Shown one piece after another: positions 4,080 to 5,022 of a stretch of DNA of 5,022 nt; the stretch's first letter is position 1; each line of letters begins with the position of its first letter. Under the pieces are notes generated by a model. The model did not search any database. It was given only the letters and a program-made list of their open reading frames with translations, and had not been told where the DNA came from. The DNA lies in contig CAIKKV010000141.1 of NCBI GenBank assembly GCA_903828035.1, forward strand, positions 1 through 5,022. The letters run 5' to 3'. The position numbers and the translations under genes are program-made. Source of the DNA: an uncultured bacterium (GTDB lineage: Bacteria; Verrucomicrobiota; Kiritimatiellia; CAIKKV01).

Positions 4080-5022
4080 TCAGGATTTGGGCGCGGCGCC
4101 GTGACTCTTCCGCTCGAGAAGGACCGGCTTGAAAACGTGGGAGAGCACGCCGGAGGAGTCGTCGGACGAGGCCAGGAGCTCGCAGACCTTGGCCACCATC
4201 TGGTCCACCGGAACGGCAATCGTGGTCAGCGGCGGGCAGAAGGCCTCGCCGATAACCAGCCCGTCGAAGCCCAGCACGGTCAGTTCGTCCGGCACGCGAA
4301 CGCCCATCTCGGCCAGGGAATGCAGCATATAGCCGGCGGCCTCGTCGTCATAGACCCAGCAGGCGGTGACGCCCTGTTCGCGCACGGCTTTTTTAACTCG
4401 TTCGGCAAGGGATCGGCCTCCCTCGGGAGAGGGGATCTTTTCGTCGCCCGGCGCCTTCAATCCGATCACTTGGGGAATGCCGGCTTTTGCGAACTCGGCG
4501 CGATCCCGGCTGTGGCTATCCTTGAGGGTGCCCGCATCCGCATCCGGCAGCGCCAGGATCCTGTGGCCCAGTCCGGCCAGAAAGGTTGCCGCAATCCGGT
4601 TGGCGGCGGGACGGTCGATCACGATCCGGTGGATGCCCAGCTCGTCCATGCGCGCTTCGATTTCCGGCGAGGCGGGGGTGTGGTTATAGATGACCACTTT
4701 CTCGAACTGGGCGAGGTAGGGGAACAGGTCGCCGATCCGCTCATGCTGGATGGCGGACTCCTTGGCATTCTGGATCCAGAGCAGGGCGGGCACGCCGCGG
4801 CCGACAAAATCCTCGAGGCCTTCCCGGCTCTCCGGGCGGGGGAGCGCCACGATATCCACCGCGCTGTCCTGGCTGACCAGCGCATTGGTCAGCTGCTGGT
4901 AAGCGTCAAGCAGATGGCTCATCAGGAATCCGGAGTGAAGCACGCCGATGGTCGGCACATCCTTCTTGCGAAGCCGGCGGGCGTAGATCGAGGGCACATA
5001 GCCGATTTTCTTGAGGAAATCG
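4080..5022 (-). CDS. LacI-family transcriptional regulator (5' partial, DNA-binding head outside the window)
   Basis: The frame is open from the window edge (first whole codon at 5021) to the TGA at 4082-4080, giving 313 visible residues; the GTG at 4997 is an internal valine. The visible N-terminus, DFLKKIGYVPSIYARRLRKK, is the end of the LacI helix-turn-helix head and the hinge helix (GYxPxxxARxLR). About 45 residues with the recognition helix are therefore missing. The rest is the periplasmic-binding-protein-like effector core. TIGVLHSGF (24-32) is the first strand. VIDRPAANRIAATFLAGLGHRILAL (from about 134) matches the family's GHRxIA block. CWVYDDEAAGYMLHSLAEMGVRVPDELTVLGFDG (from about 221) and PPLTTIAVPVDQM (263-275) are the C-terminal lobe. 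The tail LLERKSHG fits the usual LxxRxS end. It is probably a repressor, possibly of its own operon including the LOG gene. The effector ligand is unknown. Confidence 0.88.
   Translation of the reverse strand, partial: DFLKKIGYVPSIYARRLRKKDVPTIGVLHSGFLMSHLLDAYQQLTNALVSQDSAVDIVALPRPESREGLEDFVGRGVPALLWIQNAKESAIQHERIGDLFPYLAQFEKVVIYNHTPASPEIEARMDELGIHRIVIDRPAANRIAATFLAGLGHRILALPDADAGTLKDSHSRDRAEFAKAGIPQVIGLKAPGDEKIPSPEGGRSLAERVKKAVREQGVTACWVYDDEAAGYMLHSLAEMGVRVPDELTVLGFDGLVIGEAFCPPLTTIAVPVDQMVAKVCELLASSDDSSGVLSHVFKPVLLERKSHGAAPKS

Noticed and set aside
3584..4132. Plus-strand 182-residue open frame opposite the LOG gene
   Set aside because: Antisense shadow of a well-supported gene; the translation has no recognisable motifs.
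4067..4219. N-terminal 51-residue extension of the LOG protein
   Set aside because: It would overlap the LacI-type gene, is Arg/Pro/Ser-rich without family similarity, and the family N-terminus with its own Shine-Dalgarno starts at 4066.

Overview
The window is a compact stretch of a high-GC bacterial chromosome. Two blocks of housekeeping-type genes point toward each other, and a lower-GC toxin-antitoxin cassette sits between them. Long shadow ORFs and strong G/C preference at third codon positions are typical of a high-GC Gram-negative. The mix of an anaerobic-type radical-SAM activase, a LacI-family regulator and a LOG protein does not fix the phylum. An anaerobic or facultative organism is a reasonable inference, but I do not claim a taxon.

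Plus strand, 1-2798: four genes are packed head to tail. They are the 3' end of an unrecognised protein (stop at 353), an NrdG2-type radical-SAM activating protein (350-1054, overlapping the previous gene by 4 nt), a 12-TM-type major facilitator transporter (1059-2261) and a hypoxanthine(-guanine) phosphoribosyltransferase (2271-2798). Gaps of -4, 4 and 9 nt and Shine-Dalgarno sequences placed at the gene junctions indicate one operon. The shared theme may be nucleotide metabolism (deoxynucleotide synthesis activase plus purine salvage), but the transporter's substrate cannot be read from sequence.

Plus strand, 2799-3459: a VapBC-like type II toxin-antitoxin pair. The antitoxin has an AbrB/SpoVT swapped-hairpin N-terminus and the toxin is a PIN-domain ribonuclease with all four expected acidic residues. 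It has its own apparent sigma70-type promoter and two short odd-centred palindromes 15 bp apart. The second is a 17-bp palindrome that covers the likely -10 element and the antitoxin start codon. Base composition falls to about 40-47% GC in sampled stretches, against up to 80% in the flanking operon, so the cassette looks horizontally acquired.

Minus strand, 5022-3473: a LacI-family regulator whose DNA-binding head is cut off by the window edge, followed after 13 nt by a LOG-family protein (cytokinin riboside monophosphate phosphoribohydrolase family). These form a two-gene minus-strand unit converging on the toxin gene with a 13-nt gap and no convincing terminator.

No RNA genes, CRISPR arrays, insertion sequences or origins were seen. 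No intergenic stretch exceeds 40 nt. The most notable signals are the operator palindromes that embed the antitoxin start codon (with a possible leaderless transcript), and an unrecognised protein in the slot upstream of nrdG where a glycyl-radical reductase would be expected.
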